Shown here: piece by piece, positions 17,524 to 29,397 of the stretch
How the letters are laid out: each line of letters starts with the position of its first letter
How positions within the stretch are numbered: position 1 is the first letter of the stretch
Origin: Marsupella aquatica
Taxonomy: Eukaryota; Marchantiophyta
Assembly: GCA_973895155.1 (NCBI GenBank)
Contig: OZ316896.1
Location: forward strand, 17,608,001 to 17,672,000
DNA: 64,000 nucleotides
Direction: 5' to 3'
The notes under the pieces: model-generated
The model's database searches: none
The model's input: the letters and a program-made list of their open reading frames with translations, nothing else
What the model was told of the DNA's origin: nothing
Position numbers and translations under genes: made by a program

Positions 17524-17526
<3 letters not shown>

Positions 17527-17563
<37 letters not shown>
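17527..17563. repeat. (GA)18 microsatellite
   Basis: Uninterrupted GA dinucleotides of about 37 bp, roughly 550 bp before the CstF64 start codon. Confidence 0.97.
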
Positions 17564-17565
<2 letters not shown>

Positions 17566-18109
17566 TAAGGGCGGGAAGGAAATGGATGTGGAAATGTACG
17601 ATGTGTGAAGGTTGAGGAAACACATACGAAGAGCTTGACCGCAAAGCAGTAGCAGGAGTCGTAACATATCTGCTCGACATTTCTGTGCCCGATTTTCTGT
17701 GTTCCTTGGGGAGGAGGTTGGGGACGCTGGGGAGTAGGGAAGGGTGGCAAAGGTGGTGGTTGTGCAAAAGCATTGTAACGGGTCGGAGGAAGGGTGGTCA
17801 ATCTATTATTAATGTGACTCCGGTGCCAAGCCGTGTCGTGGACCGCAGCCGTGGTGGATAGACGGGAGCTAGGCATGGACGTGGCGTGCTCTGGGACATT
17901 TACGAGGACCAATCCGCCTGGTAGTTGCAGACTGCTACTGTTGTGAAGCTAGGTAGGGAGGGAGTGGAGAGTTCAGGACTACAGGTAGTAGTGCAGGAGC
18001 GTTAGAGGCTGGAGATAAAGGGTGCGCTGCTGAAGAGGGACCGAGTGATTCGGGGCACAGGAGAAGAAGACCGCAAGGCAGAGGCTTAGGTCTCTTTGAG
18101 GACCGGGTC

Positions 18110-21100
18110 ATGAGTGCGCAGCAGCATCGCGCTTCGCGCTGCGTTTTTGGTGCGTTCGTGCTCTTCGTTGTTCCTTCTGCAGCTGCTTTTGTGTTTTGCT
18201 GTCCAGGCTGTCGTTTTTTTCCTTCCCTGGTCGAACCGTAATTGTCTGGCGGGACGGTTGTCCCCCTTTCCTATATTTTTCTTTAATGTTGGACCCGCGC
18301 TTTAAAATTCAAACAAACCTTTCCCTTAGCATATCGTAGTTAATCTTCACATTTTGCTACCTCATAAGTCAATGTGTAGATGAGCCCGTAGTCTCTATGT
18401 TATGGACCTATCTGACTGCCTTTCTTGTGTTGAGTGATGCTGTTTGACCCGCTGGTTAACCGTAGCCCGTCATTTTTACATTTAGAACCCTCATTTTTCT
18501 GCATGAGAGTTAGGGTTTGCGCATGTATTGCGTCACCTTGTGACGAGATACATGATGTGGCAGAAAATTGCATAATTATCTTATTATGGTTATCAGCTTG
18601 ATTCCCCAATATATCATTCGAAGCTTCTCGGTTGCGAAGAATCTGGGCGTTGTGCTGTTCGAAATTTTGGTATCGTTTACTTTCTTCAATGTGGCTTCGT
18701 ATTAATCTGGAGATGGCGCAGTCATCTTTTTGAAATACTAATTGTTAGTGGTCTGGTTACAGTCGGGAACATTCCGTATGATGCAACAGAGGAGCAGCTT
18801 GTGCAAATTTGTGAAGAAGTTGGCCCTGTGGTGTCCTTCCGGTATATTCATTTCAGCAACAATTCTATTAGACGGACTTGTAGTAATTTGAGACACAATC
18901 AGCCATGTTTTCGATGTTTTGGCAATTTAATCTTCAAGCAATTTGTACACGCAATCCGTTTTCTGCCTAAATGGAATCTTGTTTTATTGTGAGCATTCAT
19001 GGGTATGGAGTTTGCGGAATCACTAGTCTCAATGGACTCTTTGTCATGGTTGACAATGGTGTGCCATCCATTTCCTAGCCTGGTCTATCCTGTGAATGCC
19101 ATTTGTGCAGTGTACCTTTCTATATCCAACGTTGTTACACAATTGTACTTGATCACTCTGTCCTTTAAATGGCATCAGCAGGACATTCTGAGAGGTTTGA
19201 ATTTCCGGAATCTAGGCAAAATGTCTTTTTTATGGAAACAGCCCTCTGGAATATTCGAAAAATTGCACCTACCCTTGTTTCCATACACAATGTATACTGA
19301 TTCCGCTTACTTTCCCCTAGCGGAATAGTTCTAAGTGCATGTTGTTATCAGCCCATTCAAAGGACCGTTTCTTTTCGAACTTAAAGGTTGTTTGTCTGGC
19401 CGCACCAGCTCGTTACAGTGTGGTTATGTACCGAAATGGTCTGATGTTGCCTAGTGGTCTTGAGTGATGTGCCTTTCAAGGTCACGATTGGTGCAGATCT
19501 CTTTGTATTTTGGTATTGTAATCTGGCATTGTGAGTTTGATTGTGAGGGTCATCATTTGCCGCCAATCGTCATGTCACGTGCCTTCCCAGCTATTTTGGA
19601 AAATCCCAAATCTCGCCCAACGAATTTCAGCGTAGCTATCAAAATACCCTTGTGAACGACACGTCCCTATCTCGCATTTGGTGTGAATGAGATACTTGGT
19701 GATAGGAGGGCCCCATTTGTGCTTACATGCTACTGTATTCAGCATACAAACTTCCCCATGGTTGTATGTGATAACGGAGATTGCAGTTGTATTCCTGGCT
19801 CGTAGACTCTGTTGGGCATGATGTACTCAATGGTTTGCGTTGGTGTAATCTCAACCGACTCCTTGTACATGCAATGGCAGAGCCTGTTCGGATAATATGT
19901 CATGTGTTCGATCTTGTCTGTGTACGTTAGCAGAGTCGATGGTGTGTTGTATTGTATCCTTTGTTCTTAGGAACTCCGCCTTTTCAAGTCAATGAATGGG
20001 AATCCACACCTTGTGCTGCCTGCCTGCCTATCTGTGTGAGGCAGTGTTTTGAACAACTACGTGGGGTGAGCGTCTGATGAAGGGCAATTTGTTTTTCAGA
20101 CTCGTAGTCGACAGAGATACTGGCAAGCCCAAGGGCTATGGTTTCTGCGAGTTCAGAGATGACGAGACGGCCCTCAGTGCCCGGCGTAATCTACAGGGAT
20201 ATGAGATTAACGGTCGTCAGCTTCGGGTTGACTTTGCTGAGAATGAAAAGGGGGGAGGTGGTGTAGATCGAAACAGAGAACAGGTATTGTGAATATGATG
20301 TCCAATCGCAGAAACACTGTAGAGCCTACAGAGTGGCAGGCAGGGGAATGGTTCTGCTCACCACCCAAATAGGGTCTGGCATGATTTTTGATCTTGTGAG
20401 GTTCGGTACGGTGACTCATTAGCAGCACATCCTGAGCTGTTGTTTTATGAAGTCTTCTTGCATAGAAGTGACCAAACCTCGAGCATTAGGTGAATTTTAT
20501 GGAGCAACTGCGCCATCTGAATGGTATATGTGTGGCAAGTGCATTAGTTGGACATGATGCCGACATAGCATACGTACCTCTGTCAATCATTTCCTGTGAC
20601 GTTTGGTTGTCGATGAAAATGCTCAGAGTCCATACCTAGCCTCCAACAGCACTTGCATACAACTGTTGATATTTTCGAGTAGGAATCGCTGTTGATAGCT
20701 CGACACCTTCCTTTGATATTTTTTGCAGCAGGGTCGTGGTGGTCCTGGGTTTCAACAACAAAGCGGGTCTCATCTTGGTTGGTACTTTGAACCCATGCCA
20801 GTGCGGACTCAATTTAGAGAACGTTCGGAGTGGAAAATGTCAGTTTGTTCTCTTTCAGTTCTGAAAGGTATCTGGAATTTAGAATTTGTTTGCAGTGGTG
20901 ACGTAGAGCCCGGAAAGTGCTCTTCTCTTTCATGACAAGCCCCTCTAACTGGTTGCCTCTTGCTGCAGATGGACAAAAGCAAGGAGGGGGTGGCGGCCCT
21001 CAATCAGGATATTCTAATATTGGCCACACTCATTTCGAGCAACCAATCGGTCGCCAGGCAGCATCTAATGCGGCTATGGTCATGGCAGGCGCTCTGGGAG

Positions 21101-24024
21101 CTACACAACAAGTTCCTAGTGTAATGATGCAAGGACAAGGACCGATTCAAGGGCAAGGGCCGATGCAAGGGCAAGGGCCGATGCAAGGGCAAGGGCCGAT
21201 GCAAGGCCTGAATGTTCCACAAGTCCCGATGGCTGGGAATGGCGGCTTGGCCGCAGGCACAGATGCATTAACCAACCATTTAGCTGGCATGTCGAAGCAG
21301 CAACTCTATGCAATCATGTCTGAAATGAAGGTAAGTGTTTTTTTTATGCACTCCGGCCAAGTTTTTTTGTTCCTTTCTTGGTAAACCTTCGAAGTCGTGC
21401 ACATGGGACTTGAGAAGGCTTCTCAGTTCGTAAACTACCAGGAAACTGTCGTATTGTGCTCAATAGCTTGCAATTTGGTCACGTGAAGTGTACAATAATG
21501 GACATCCTGGAGTCGGAAGTGTTGGTTGATAGTTGTGTCTGTTTGTAGCCTAGTGCTGAGTCATGGTAGTATGAATTACTGTTCAGGTCTTGATACAGCA
21601 AGATCAAATGCAAGCTCGCCAGATTCTAGTGGCGAATCCACAGCTTACGAAAGCTCTCTTTCAGGTTCGTCACAGACTTGCCTGTGTTAACTGCCGTGAC
21701 CGACAGGGTCTGTTGACCCACATTTATGTTTAAAAGGACAAGTCAGTGTCTTTGGATAGAAATTGCGATTTGCGTACGTCGCTCCCAACGATGTACATTT
21801 ATTGTGATATTCGAATTCGATGGTTCTTGAGAAGCGCAACCTTCGTTCCGGTATCCCTTATGTTTTTTAAGATTCAATAGCAGTTGTAGGTTTGTTTGAG
21901 ATGTGATGGTTTGCACATTTGTTTGCAGGCCCAAATCATGCTAGGAATGGTGCGCCCTCAGCAAGGGGTAAGATCTGGACATCCACATTCTCTTCAATGT
22001 GGCCCTGCAAAACACTGCTTTTTATAACAATCCTTTTGTTCGACTTTAAGCAACTCATTTGTCAGATATCTTGCATACTTCTTTCTTTGGTGATTGATTA
22101 ATATTGCGTGCATCTGGACGAGTGTCCTGATGAACTAAAACAGGGCTGGAGCCTGTCCAAAAGTGAGCAGTTTTGTGTTTTTATTGTAGGTAGCTAGTCA
22201 ACCACCACAAACGCAACTGCTTTTACCTCCTCAGCAACAGCAGCAATTACCCCCTCCTAGACCTCCACAACCACATCCCCCTCCAATGGCTCTAATGCAA
22301 CCTCAGCCTACCACTAAAACGAATTTTCAACCACCGATGTTACCCTCGCAACAGCAGCAGCAACAACAACAACAACAACAACAGACACAAGCACCACCCC
22401 CACAGCAACAGCCACAGCAACAGCAGTTGCCACCACCTCCCCCACAGGGCTCATTCCAGGTGCTTGCTTTAAATTTTCATCTTTTCTCCAGCGGATATGT
22501 TGAAGCGTAGGGTGATGTTGGTGGAGGAGTTTTGGCAGGCGACCTGTCGGGGATCGATTGGCAGAGCTGAAGTTCTGACACAAAAGTTGTGAAAGTGTGA
22601 TTGTGGATTTGGTTGTGAGGGAGGGGGGTGTTGAGTGTGTTCGTGAAAAAGGGTCGGCGAATTTGTTTGTTTCTAGTGTGAAATCATCTTCTGGAATCTC
22701 TTGGTGTGCATACTAATGTGAGATGGATGTTGCTTAACAGGGAGGAATGGTTCAAACGAGCATGGGAATGGGATTCCAACAGGGCCCGCCTCCTCCACCT
22801 CCAAACCAGTTACCACCTCAGCAAATTTACCAGGTATGAGACGTTTGCCAATATTCTCAACGACTAGCGTTTGTTTGGATGGGCCCTAAGAAATTGTAGC
22901 TGTCCGTTGCACTACATTGCATGTTCTTTTGTAGAATGTCGTCCGAAGTAGATTTTGTTACAGTGCAGGACTTAACTGGAAGAAAATCCGGTCGGGACAT
23001 TTGCAGATGGGATCTAACATGATGGGGGCAAACCTACCAAGAATGGGTGCCAATAATAGTGGTGCGACAGGTGGCCAAGGTAACGGTGGAATTTTGGCCG
23101 GTGGAGGTACTATGGGCGCAGCTGGAACTGGACAGATGAACCGAGGTCCTCCTTTGGGTGGAGGACAGGGTGGCATGGACAACCGTGGTATGCAGCTCAA
23201 CCATGGTCTGCCTCCTTCCACTGGAGCAATGACTGGGATAAGTGGAGGACTCCCTGGCCAAGTGCCCCTCCAAGTTCCTGGGTCGATGTCCTCTGGTCAT
23301 TCTTTAGTAAGTGGAAATGGAGGAGGAATGGGTCAATCTTTGCCAGGCAATTTGACTGGGGGACAGCTAATGGGAGATCCAAATAATAGCATAGGGTACG
23401 CAGGACTTAATACAGGGATGAATGCACAAATGAACACTGGCATGAATCAAGGTAATACAGGTTTGAATGCGGGGATGAATCCAGGAATGAATACAAGTTT
23501 GAACTCTGGGTTGAATCCTGCTATGAATTCAGGTATGCCTCAAGGGCTAATCCAAGGATTTAATTCAGCTGGGATGAATCCTGCCATAAATACAGGGCTA
23601 CAGTCCAATATGAATGCTGGCATGAATCCAGGTATGAATCCAGGTATGAATCCAGGTATGACCATGGGACTAAATGCTCCACAAGCTGGAGGATTTGCTG
23701 GAACAACGGATGGTACTTCTGTGACGTCAGCTGCTCTTCAACCTCAGGCTTTTAACCAATTGCAAGCTGCTCCTACACCTCAACAACCACAGGTTTGTCC
23801 ATATCAGCGCTCCAACTCAAGAGAACCACCTCGTTACTTTTGTAAGTGACATTCTTGGCGACATTTGGCTAACGACGAATATTTCACTGTTGCAGGTCCC
23901 ACTTGAGTTGGAGCAACAGAAGGCACTCTTGCAGCAGGTTATGAACCTGACAACGGACCAGATCATGTCTCTGCCTCCAGATCAACGGCAGCAAGTGCTT
24001 CAGCTGCAGCAAGCGTTACGATAG
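18110..24024 (+). CDS. CSTF64: Cleavage stimulation factor 64 kDa subunit (CstF64)
   Basis: Subunit of the CstF complex that binds the downstream element of pre-mRNAs and promotes 3'-end cleavage and polyadenylation in the nucleus. Coding exons 18110-18149, 18763-18841, 20100-20283, 20729-20777, 20969-21330, 21587-21664, 21929-21967, 22190-22459, 22741-22833, 23007-23792 and 23896-24024 keep frame and give 702 aa. The N-terminal RRM spans about residues 11-90, with RNP2-type VFVGNIP and RNP1-type KGYGFCEF. The hinge that binds CstF77 lies around 218-280 ([17 protein letters not shown] onward). The centre is proline/glutamine- and Met/Asn/Gly-rich, and the last 42 residues form the conserved C-terminal helical domain ([20 protein letters not shown]). 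The start ATG was picked because exon 1 supplies the missing CVF before VGN in exact phase. The exon 4 donor (20777) is less certain than the rest. Confidence 0.95.
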
Positions 24025-25599
24025 GATCAAAGAAAAGGATCACCCTGGGATGTTAAGATCCAAAGTAGCATACTTTTAGAGTTCTCTCACAATTTTGTTG
24101 TACTGGCAAGAGGTTTTACGAGTAGTTGGTGAAGGCGTTTCTGATTAGTATAGCAAGCCTGAGCTCCTGGCAGGCCAATTTTTATCGTTACTAGAAGTCT
24201 GATCTCACCGTCGGCTTTGGAGATCTTGGATTCCTTGGCTATGGACGCAACGCGGGCCTGTTGCGATGGTTGACTATGATGAATGTGTTGTGCAAGCTCA
24301 TTTTGCCCGTTGCAGTCTCGCTTGAAACCATCACAACTTCATACAGGAATGATGCGTGGAGGATATGTCCTGGTATGGTTAGAACCATAAATTCTCATCG
24401 GTGAGTCCAATAAAAAACTAAAACATGGGTCAAATGGGTCAAAGCGAATGCTGCGTCGGGCTTACAGAGAACTTCTGGTTTAATATTCCATTTTGGTATT
24501 AACGCCTGGTACAGAAGTTAGTACCTTAGCGCTACCTCTGGCCTGGGGCGATGAACTCATTACTTGTGAGCATACAAGTGTTCGCGAGTTTGATGTCATC
24601 GTTCCCATAGACTGGCGGATGGATTATCACCCCTTTTCAACATGATGAGGCTTATGCTTTTTACAGAGCTTCGATCATGTCTTTGCTTATGCGCCCCCCT
24701 TGTCCCGATGATGTATGGCGTGGGATTGCTATGAAATATAACTTAGTATTTTGCTTCAATATGGATGAAGTTCTATAAAACTCACTGAAATTCTGTATCC
24801 CAATGGTAGTGACTAACACTCCGCATCCAAGTTCAAGTTGTTGAAGAAATGTGTTCAAGAGTTCTAGAGGCTGGGCGGAGTGATTTCTGTCGTGCCTTTC
24901 GCAGCAACAACAAAAAAGATGGTAGAGTTGTTTCCAGCAGTCTACAACTCTGTTATCGCGTGATTCATTTGAAGTATACCAGGTTAAACCAAAGCTCTTC
25001 ATCCCTATCGTGATATCCACGACAGAGGGAGAACTTCCGTTTCTCTTCTTTCTCAATTTCATCTTTACACATACATTTGTTGATTAGTCCCCTTTACAAT
25101 GTCGACGTTTTGAAGGCCTTTCGACAGTGTGCAACAAACAGCCTCACTGGGTGAAACACAGTTCACTGATTGAGCCAGGGCACGTGTCAAAACTCAAATC
25201 CACAGGACTCCGCACAATTTTGCAACTGTGATGATAGACTCACCCAGGACTACACCTTAAGAGGCTTGGTTTCACTACTTAACCTACTACGAAGGGGAAT
25301 TGAGAAAGTTACAGGGGATTGAGCCTAACCTCACCACTAAGAAAGGAAGTCTTTCACCAAAGGTCATTCATAAACCTAAGTATGAAAGACAGCTAACAAC
25401 TACTCGCTTTCAGAAATTAACTAGCCTTGGATTTGATTCCTTCTACACAATTGTTCTAAGTTGTAGTTGTTCTAAGTTGTAGTGCCATGGTTTTGGCAAC
25501 ATCAACACCAACACCATTGGAAACCCTGACAAGTGAAAGTTTCAACGAGGGATCAAAGACAAACCTCAACATCAAAGATGCCATCGACTCACCGCTTCT
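24025..25599. other. CstF64 3' UTR and spacer to RsfS
   Basis: Probably the 3' UTR of CstF64 followed by the 3' region of the convergently oriented RsfS gene. An open frame at 24661-25062 (-) matches nothing recognisable and is treated as chance. Confidence 0.5.
24409..24414 (+). terminator. Candidate poly(A) signal of CstF64
   Basis: AATAAA occurs 385 bp after the stop codon. Plant poly(A) signals are loose, so this is only a candidate. Confidence 0.35.
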
Positions 25600-26958
25600 T
25601 CAATAGGTCTCTACAAGTCTTGGGTTTGATTTCTTCGTCCAAAATTCTTCCAAATTGTAGTAACTTCTTGCTTCCTCTAGAAACAAGTGCACTACAATGT
25701 TGCCACAATCAATAGCCATCCACCGTTCTCCATCCCTTCCCTCCACTACAGGGAAGCTGTTCGGACCCACATTTGCAGAGCATTGCTTGACTTTATAGAC
25801 GATTGCATCAGCCATGCCACGTAAATGTCTCGAAGACCGACCAGATGCAAAAACCAGTTGATCAACCCACTCACAGCATTTCCGCACCTGCAAAATCCTC
25901 ACATCCTTGGCCCTAGTTTTCTCTAAAATCTCCTGGATCTCATCCACAGACAACGTGTGCAAGTATGGAAGCCCATCTTGATGCTGATCTCCATCAGGCT
26001 CAGATTCTCTGAACCCCATTTCCCTAGCATCCTCAGCAGTTGTCGGGGCTACGTTTACGAAGTCAGGACAAAGCTCTGAATAGGCAACCTCCTCCCTTTC
26101 TGCTGCAACCTCCTGTGGCATATGCTCCAATCTCGAAGCTGCCCGTTGCTTATCTTCTCCATCCTCTTCACGTCGGTCGCGTTCCGCCTCAAATTGGCCA
26201 TCTTCATCCACATCTACATCCTCAGACTGACGATCTACTTCTTCAACGTCCACTAGCTCCAGCTCTGAAATGTCAGACTCATTGTCTCCGTCAGTGCTGG
26301 TTGACACAGCAGAATACAGTTGCGTAGTTACCTCCTCTTCGCCTTGCAAAAATGTGGTTGATCGTCTGTTGTCGCCGGTGGGTGGTGCTGGAGTGCAATC
26401 ATGCTTGCTGTAGAGCCCTTCCAGTTCAACAATAACAACAGCTTCCTCCTCCTCCTCCTGTTTCAGCAGGCTTGGACTTACCAACTCGGAGATTTCCTGC
26501 TGTTGCTGCTCTTGGTAGCCATGTAGAACACGCTCAGTGGAGTAAGCCACTCTCTGCTCTTGGTAGCCATGTAGAACACGCTCAGTGGAGTAAGCCACAG
26601 AGAGGGTCTGCAGAGCCCAACCATGTGGTGCTGACGGTGATCGCGTTTGACCCAATAACCACACCTGCTTCGGCTGCTTCACACCAAGGATTAGGTCATT
26701 CTGCACATCTCTAATAGGGCTTGAGATCCCACAAAGCCTCCCAAACCTCTCCTCCTCTCGTGAAAGAGCGGATGACGACCTTCTTGATGTCCAAAACGAT
26801 GACGGTGGTGATGGATTCAGGCAAGAAGCAGATGAAGAAGAAGGAGAAGAGGAGGAGAAACCAGTTCCTGCTGCTGCTGCGCAGGAGGGGCAAGATTCTG
26901 ACGACAATGAAGAAGAGCGGCTCTGGAGAAAACGTGCAGGCAGCCTAACACGAGGCAT
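25600..26958 (-). CDS. Ribosomal silencing factor RsfS/Iojap-domain protein, organellar
   Basis: Predicted 452 aa, one exon. The RsfS/Iojap domain fills residues about 330-452 (KDVRILQV, ADAIVYKVKQ, AIDCGNIVVHLF and ARSYYNLEEFW are typical). In bacteria RsfS binds ribosomal protein uL14 and blocks subunit joining; plant members act in mitochondria or plastids. I place the start at 26958 (MPRVRLPARFLQSRSSSL), which gives an Arg/Ser-rich, acid-free N-terminus suited to an organelle transit peptide. An in-frame ATG at 27240 would add 94 residues without such a character. The 300 residues before the domain are unusually long, acidic and low in complexity, and contain a 16-residue direct duplication (VAYSTERVLHGYQEQ twice). 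Typical homologues are much shorter, about 110-240 aa. Confidence 0.85.
   Translation of the reverse strand: MPRVRLPARFLQSRSSSLSSESCPSCAAAAGTGFSSSSPSSSSASCLNPSPPSSFWTSRRSSSALSREEERFGRLCGISSPIRDVQNDLILGVKQPKQVWLLGQTRSPSAPHGWALQTLSVAYSTERVLHGYQEQRVAYSTERVLHGYQEQQQQEISELVSPSLLKQEEEEEAVVIVELEGLYSKHDCTPAPPTGDNRRSTTFLQGEEEVTTQLYSAVSTSTDGDNESDISELELVDVEEVDRQSEDVDVDEDGQFEAERDRREEDGEDKQRAASRLEHMPQEVAAEREEVAYSELCPDFVNVAPTTAEDAREMGFRESEPDGDQHQDGLPYLHTLSVDEIQEILEKTRAKDVRILQVRKCCEWVDQLVFASGRSSRHLRGMADAIVYKVKQCSANVGPNSFPVVEGRDGERWMAIDCGNIVVHLFLEEARSYYNLEEFWTKKSNPRLVETY
26509..26604. repeat. 48-bp in-frame tandem duplication in the RsfS gene
   Basis: CTCTTGGTAGCCATGTAGAA recurs at 26509 and 26557. Each 48-bp unit encodes 16 residues on the minus strand, so the reading frame is preserved. 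The copies are almost identical. Confidence 0.95.
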
Positions 26959-27250
26959 CCCTCTCCACTCCTCCCTCTTTTTTACAACGAATTTGATCGC
27001 CCAGCGATTATCTCCTACTGCTCCTCCACAATCTCGATGACCTCTCCCATTCTCCGATTCTCCGATTCTTCGAGTGTTGACGTTTTTCGTCGGCGTCGAC
27101 AAAAGGGACCTGTGTTGTGGTAAGGGCAGGGTTCCGTGCATCTTTGGATGTGAGGGTGCCCCCAAACCTAGCCTCTTTCCCCATTTTTCCTCCATAGTAT
27201 AGAGTGAATTCAATTTTGTATGTTTGGTGTGCTGCACCACTTTTGAGGCC

Positions 27251-27349
27251 TAGAATAATCCCAGCCTATTGCAAGTGTGGTTTAGAGCATCTGCACCAGT
27301 TTTGAGGGATGGCCCTGGAAATCTAGAATAATTCCAGCCTATTGCAAGC
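27251..27349. repeat. Direct repeat upstream of RsfS
   Basis: CTAGAATAAT(C/T)CCAGCCTATTGCAAG occurs at about 27251 and about 27323. TTTTGAGG motifs lie just before the first copy and in between. Confidence 0.8.
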
Positions 27350-27463
27350 CTCCATCATCAGGTAAGGCTGTCAAACAAACTGAACCCATGCAAATGTAGC
27401 CTGCATTTGTGCCTAGAGGGAGTACAATTGAAAAGCTAGTAAGGGAAACATGCCTTGCATCAA

Positions 27464-27700
27464 GATATCAATCATCTGGCCCAGTAGTTGCTGTTCATAT
27501 GCTTTGGCAGGCAAGAAAATGTGTCATTCAGGGCCCTAGTATTGCCTGATGAGTTTTTATTGCATTGCCACTATAGATGTCAACCATCTGGCCCAGTCGT
27601 TGCTGTTCATATGCTTTGGCAGGCAAGAACATTTGTCATTCAGGGCCCTAGTATTGCCTGAGTTTTTAATTGCATTGCCACTAAAGAAATGTGTCACAAT
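27464..27700. repeat. 122-bp tandem duplication
   Basis: Copies at 27464-27585 and 27586-27700 share CATCTGGCCCAGT-GTTGCT, CATATGCTTTGGCAGGCAAG and CAGGGCCCTAGTATTGCCTG, with a few substitutions and a small deletion in the second. Confidence 0.93.
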
Positions 27701-28596
27701 TTTCCTATATGGTTCTCCCCAGGTTAAATTGGTAAACTTGTAGTCCATATATAAAACAGTGGCATTTGTAAATGAAGAAGAAAGTGTGACAATATTGTCA
27801 ATTAGACCATCATGTGGCAAAGTACATTAAAGTTCATTGCCTGATATTGGCAGTCAGGAAAACTGCTTGCTGTTGCATCTGCAAAAAGTTTCTGCAATTC
27901 GCATGCCCTTGTCAACTTTTGCCCTGACTGGCACAACTGCCGGGGCATGGGTTGATGTGCCGGTGCTAATATTTCACGCAACAGAGTAATAGATTAAAGA
28001 ACAGGGTGAAATGAAATGTGATCATTGACTCCTCTTAAGCTCTAAATTTGAATAAAGGGTGATTTCTGGCAGTCAGACAGATGATTCATGAAACCCCAAT
28101 TGAAGTCTTAAGGGGCAGTGCTCTGAACTCAAGGTTCTATAATTCTTGAAGTTGTCTTATTGTGGTTGTCTCATTCTACTCCGGCATAATTGCTGTGACA
28201 AGGAGCTAAGCACATCCCAAAGTTCTTATCACAATTTCAGACCTTATTCAAATCATGAGTACTTAAATAGTTCAGAGTTGCTGAAATTTGTTAAGAGACT
28301 TAAGTTAGGTAACTAAGAGTTAAATTGCTAAATTATAAGAATACCTTGAAAGTTTAATTAACTCATTACAGATTAAGAGGAGCTCTTAGTTACCTATCTT
28401 AAGTCTTAGGTTATTCTGTGCTTTTCTTTGCATATGCTCTACTTAAGCTTTTGTATATTCACTCACGTTTAACACATACTATTTTCTTGGGAGATTGTAT
28501 TTCTACTCTCATCTTTTATCCTAAATAAAATAGATCACTACACGACAAAACTTGAAACATTGTTCCAGGGGATGAACATGCTGTGCATCACTCATG

Positions 28597-28634
28597 GGGT
28601 CTAACAAGAAACAATTTTTATTTTGGGGTCCATC
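28597..28634. mobile_element. Fragment of the GGGGTCCAT MITE-like family
   Basis: CTCATGGGGTCTAACAAG followed by TTTTGGGGTCCATC matches the right half of the elements at 40905-41060 and 41413-41573. Only this half is recognisable. Confidence 0.55.
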
Positions 28635-29184
28635 CATTCAACGCGATTAATGACATACATTACTGAATCTGTGACGTCCAAAATAAAGCTGAGCGCCTCT
28701 CCTTAATTACAACGAAGTCTCATGGTGATGTTACATTTTAAGTACAAGCTGGAAACCGTCCAACATTCTCAGCTGCGAATATCCCAAAATAAAGTGTATC
28801 TGAACGATCAACAGGATCCGGATTTCTTCTACTGTACATAGAAATGCATCGATCGATTTATCGACAAACGCATTGATTTCATCCCAGCTCGGAAAACAAA
28901 AAAAGCTGCCAAAATGGATTCATTTGATGGTGTGGTATGGTCGAAGTCGAGAGGCACTGCGATCTGTATTCACGTTTGTTGCACAATTTCACACAATTCA
29001 CATCTGAGAATAATGGCGGAGCTGCACTGCAGAGGAGATGAGGCGCGCAGATGCTGCTTGGCTGCTGTTCTAAGCTGTCGTTCGAAGAACCTTTCCGTCC
29101 GGAGCAAGAGGGGGCGATGGCTCCATCTTCTTCTTCTTCTCTTCTTGCTCATGAACGTCGACATCATCGCTGGACAGCGGAACG

Positions 29185-29375
29185 GTCTTCACCTGAATTG
29201 ACATCATCGAGCGGAGCAATCGGACGACAAGGTTAGTAGAATCAAAACGGCATTAAGCAAATCAATTCGATTGTCAAGGAATTAGTCTTCACCTGAATTG
29301 ACATCATCGAGCGGAGCAATCGGATGACAAGGTTAGTAGAATCAAAACGGCATAAGCAAACCAATTCGAGTGTAC
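29185..29375. repeat. 100-bp tandem duplication downstream of sucrose synthase
   Basis: GTCTTCACCTGAATTGACAT starts copies at 29185 and 29285. The copies are nearly identical through AGTAGAATCAAAACGGCAT, differing by few bases and one indel. Confidence 0.95.
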
Positions 29376-29397
29376 TCACAACGAGTGTACTCACAAC
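29367..29397. repeat. 15-bp tandem duplication
   Basis: GAGTGTACTCACAAC occurs twice back to back, next to the 100-bp duplication. Confidence 0.9.

Larger units (their letters stand above)
17041..18109 (+). promoter_or_regulatory. Probable promoter and 5' leader of CstF64
   Basis: Non-coding region before the CstF64 start codon. It carries a short direct duplication, a GCGTT pentamer run and a long GA microsatellite, listed separately. GA-rich tracts in plant leaders are known binding places for BBR/BPC-type GAGA factors; applying that here is inference. The transcription start cannot be located from sequence alone. Confidence 0.5.

Noticed and set aside
24661-25062. 133-codon open frame on the minus strand, downstream of CstF64
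   Set aside because: Composition (Cys and Ser clusters) and lack of any family resemblance suggest chance.
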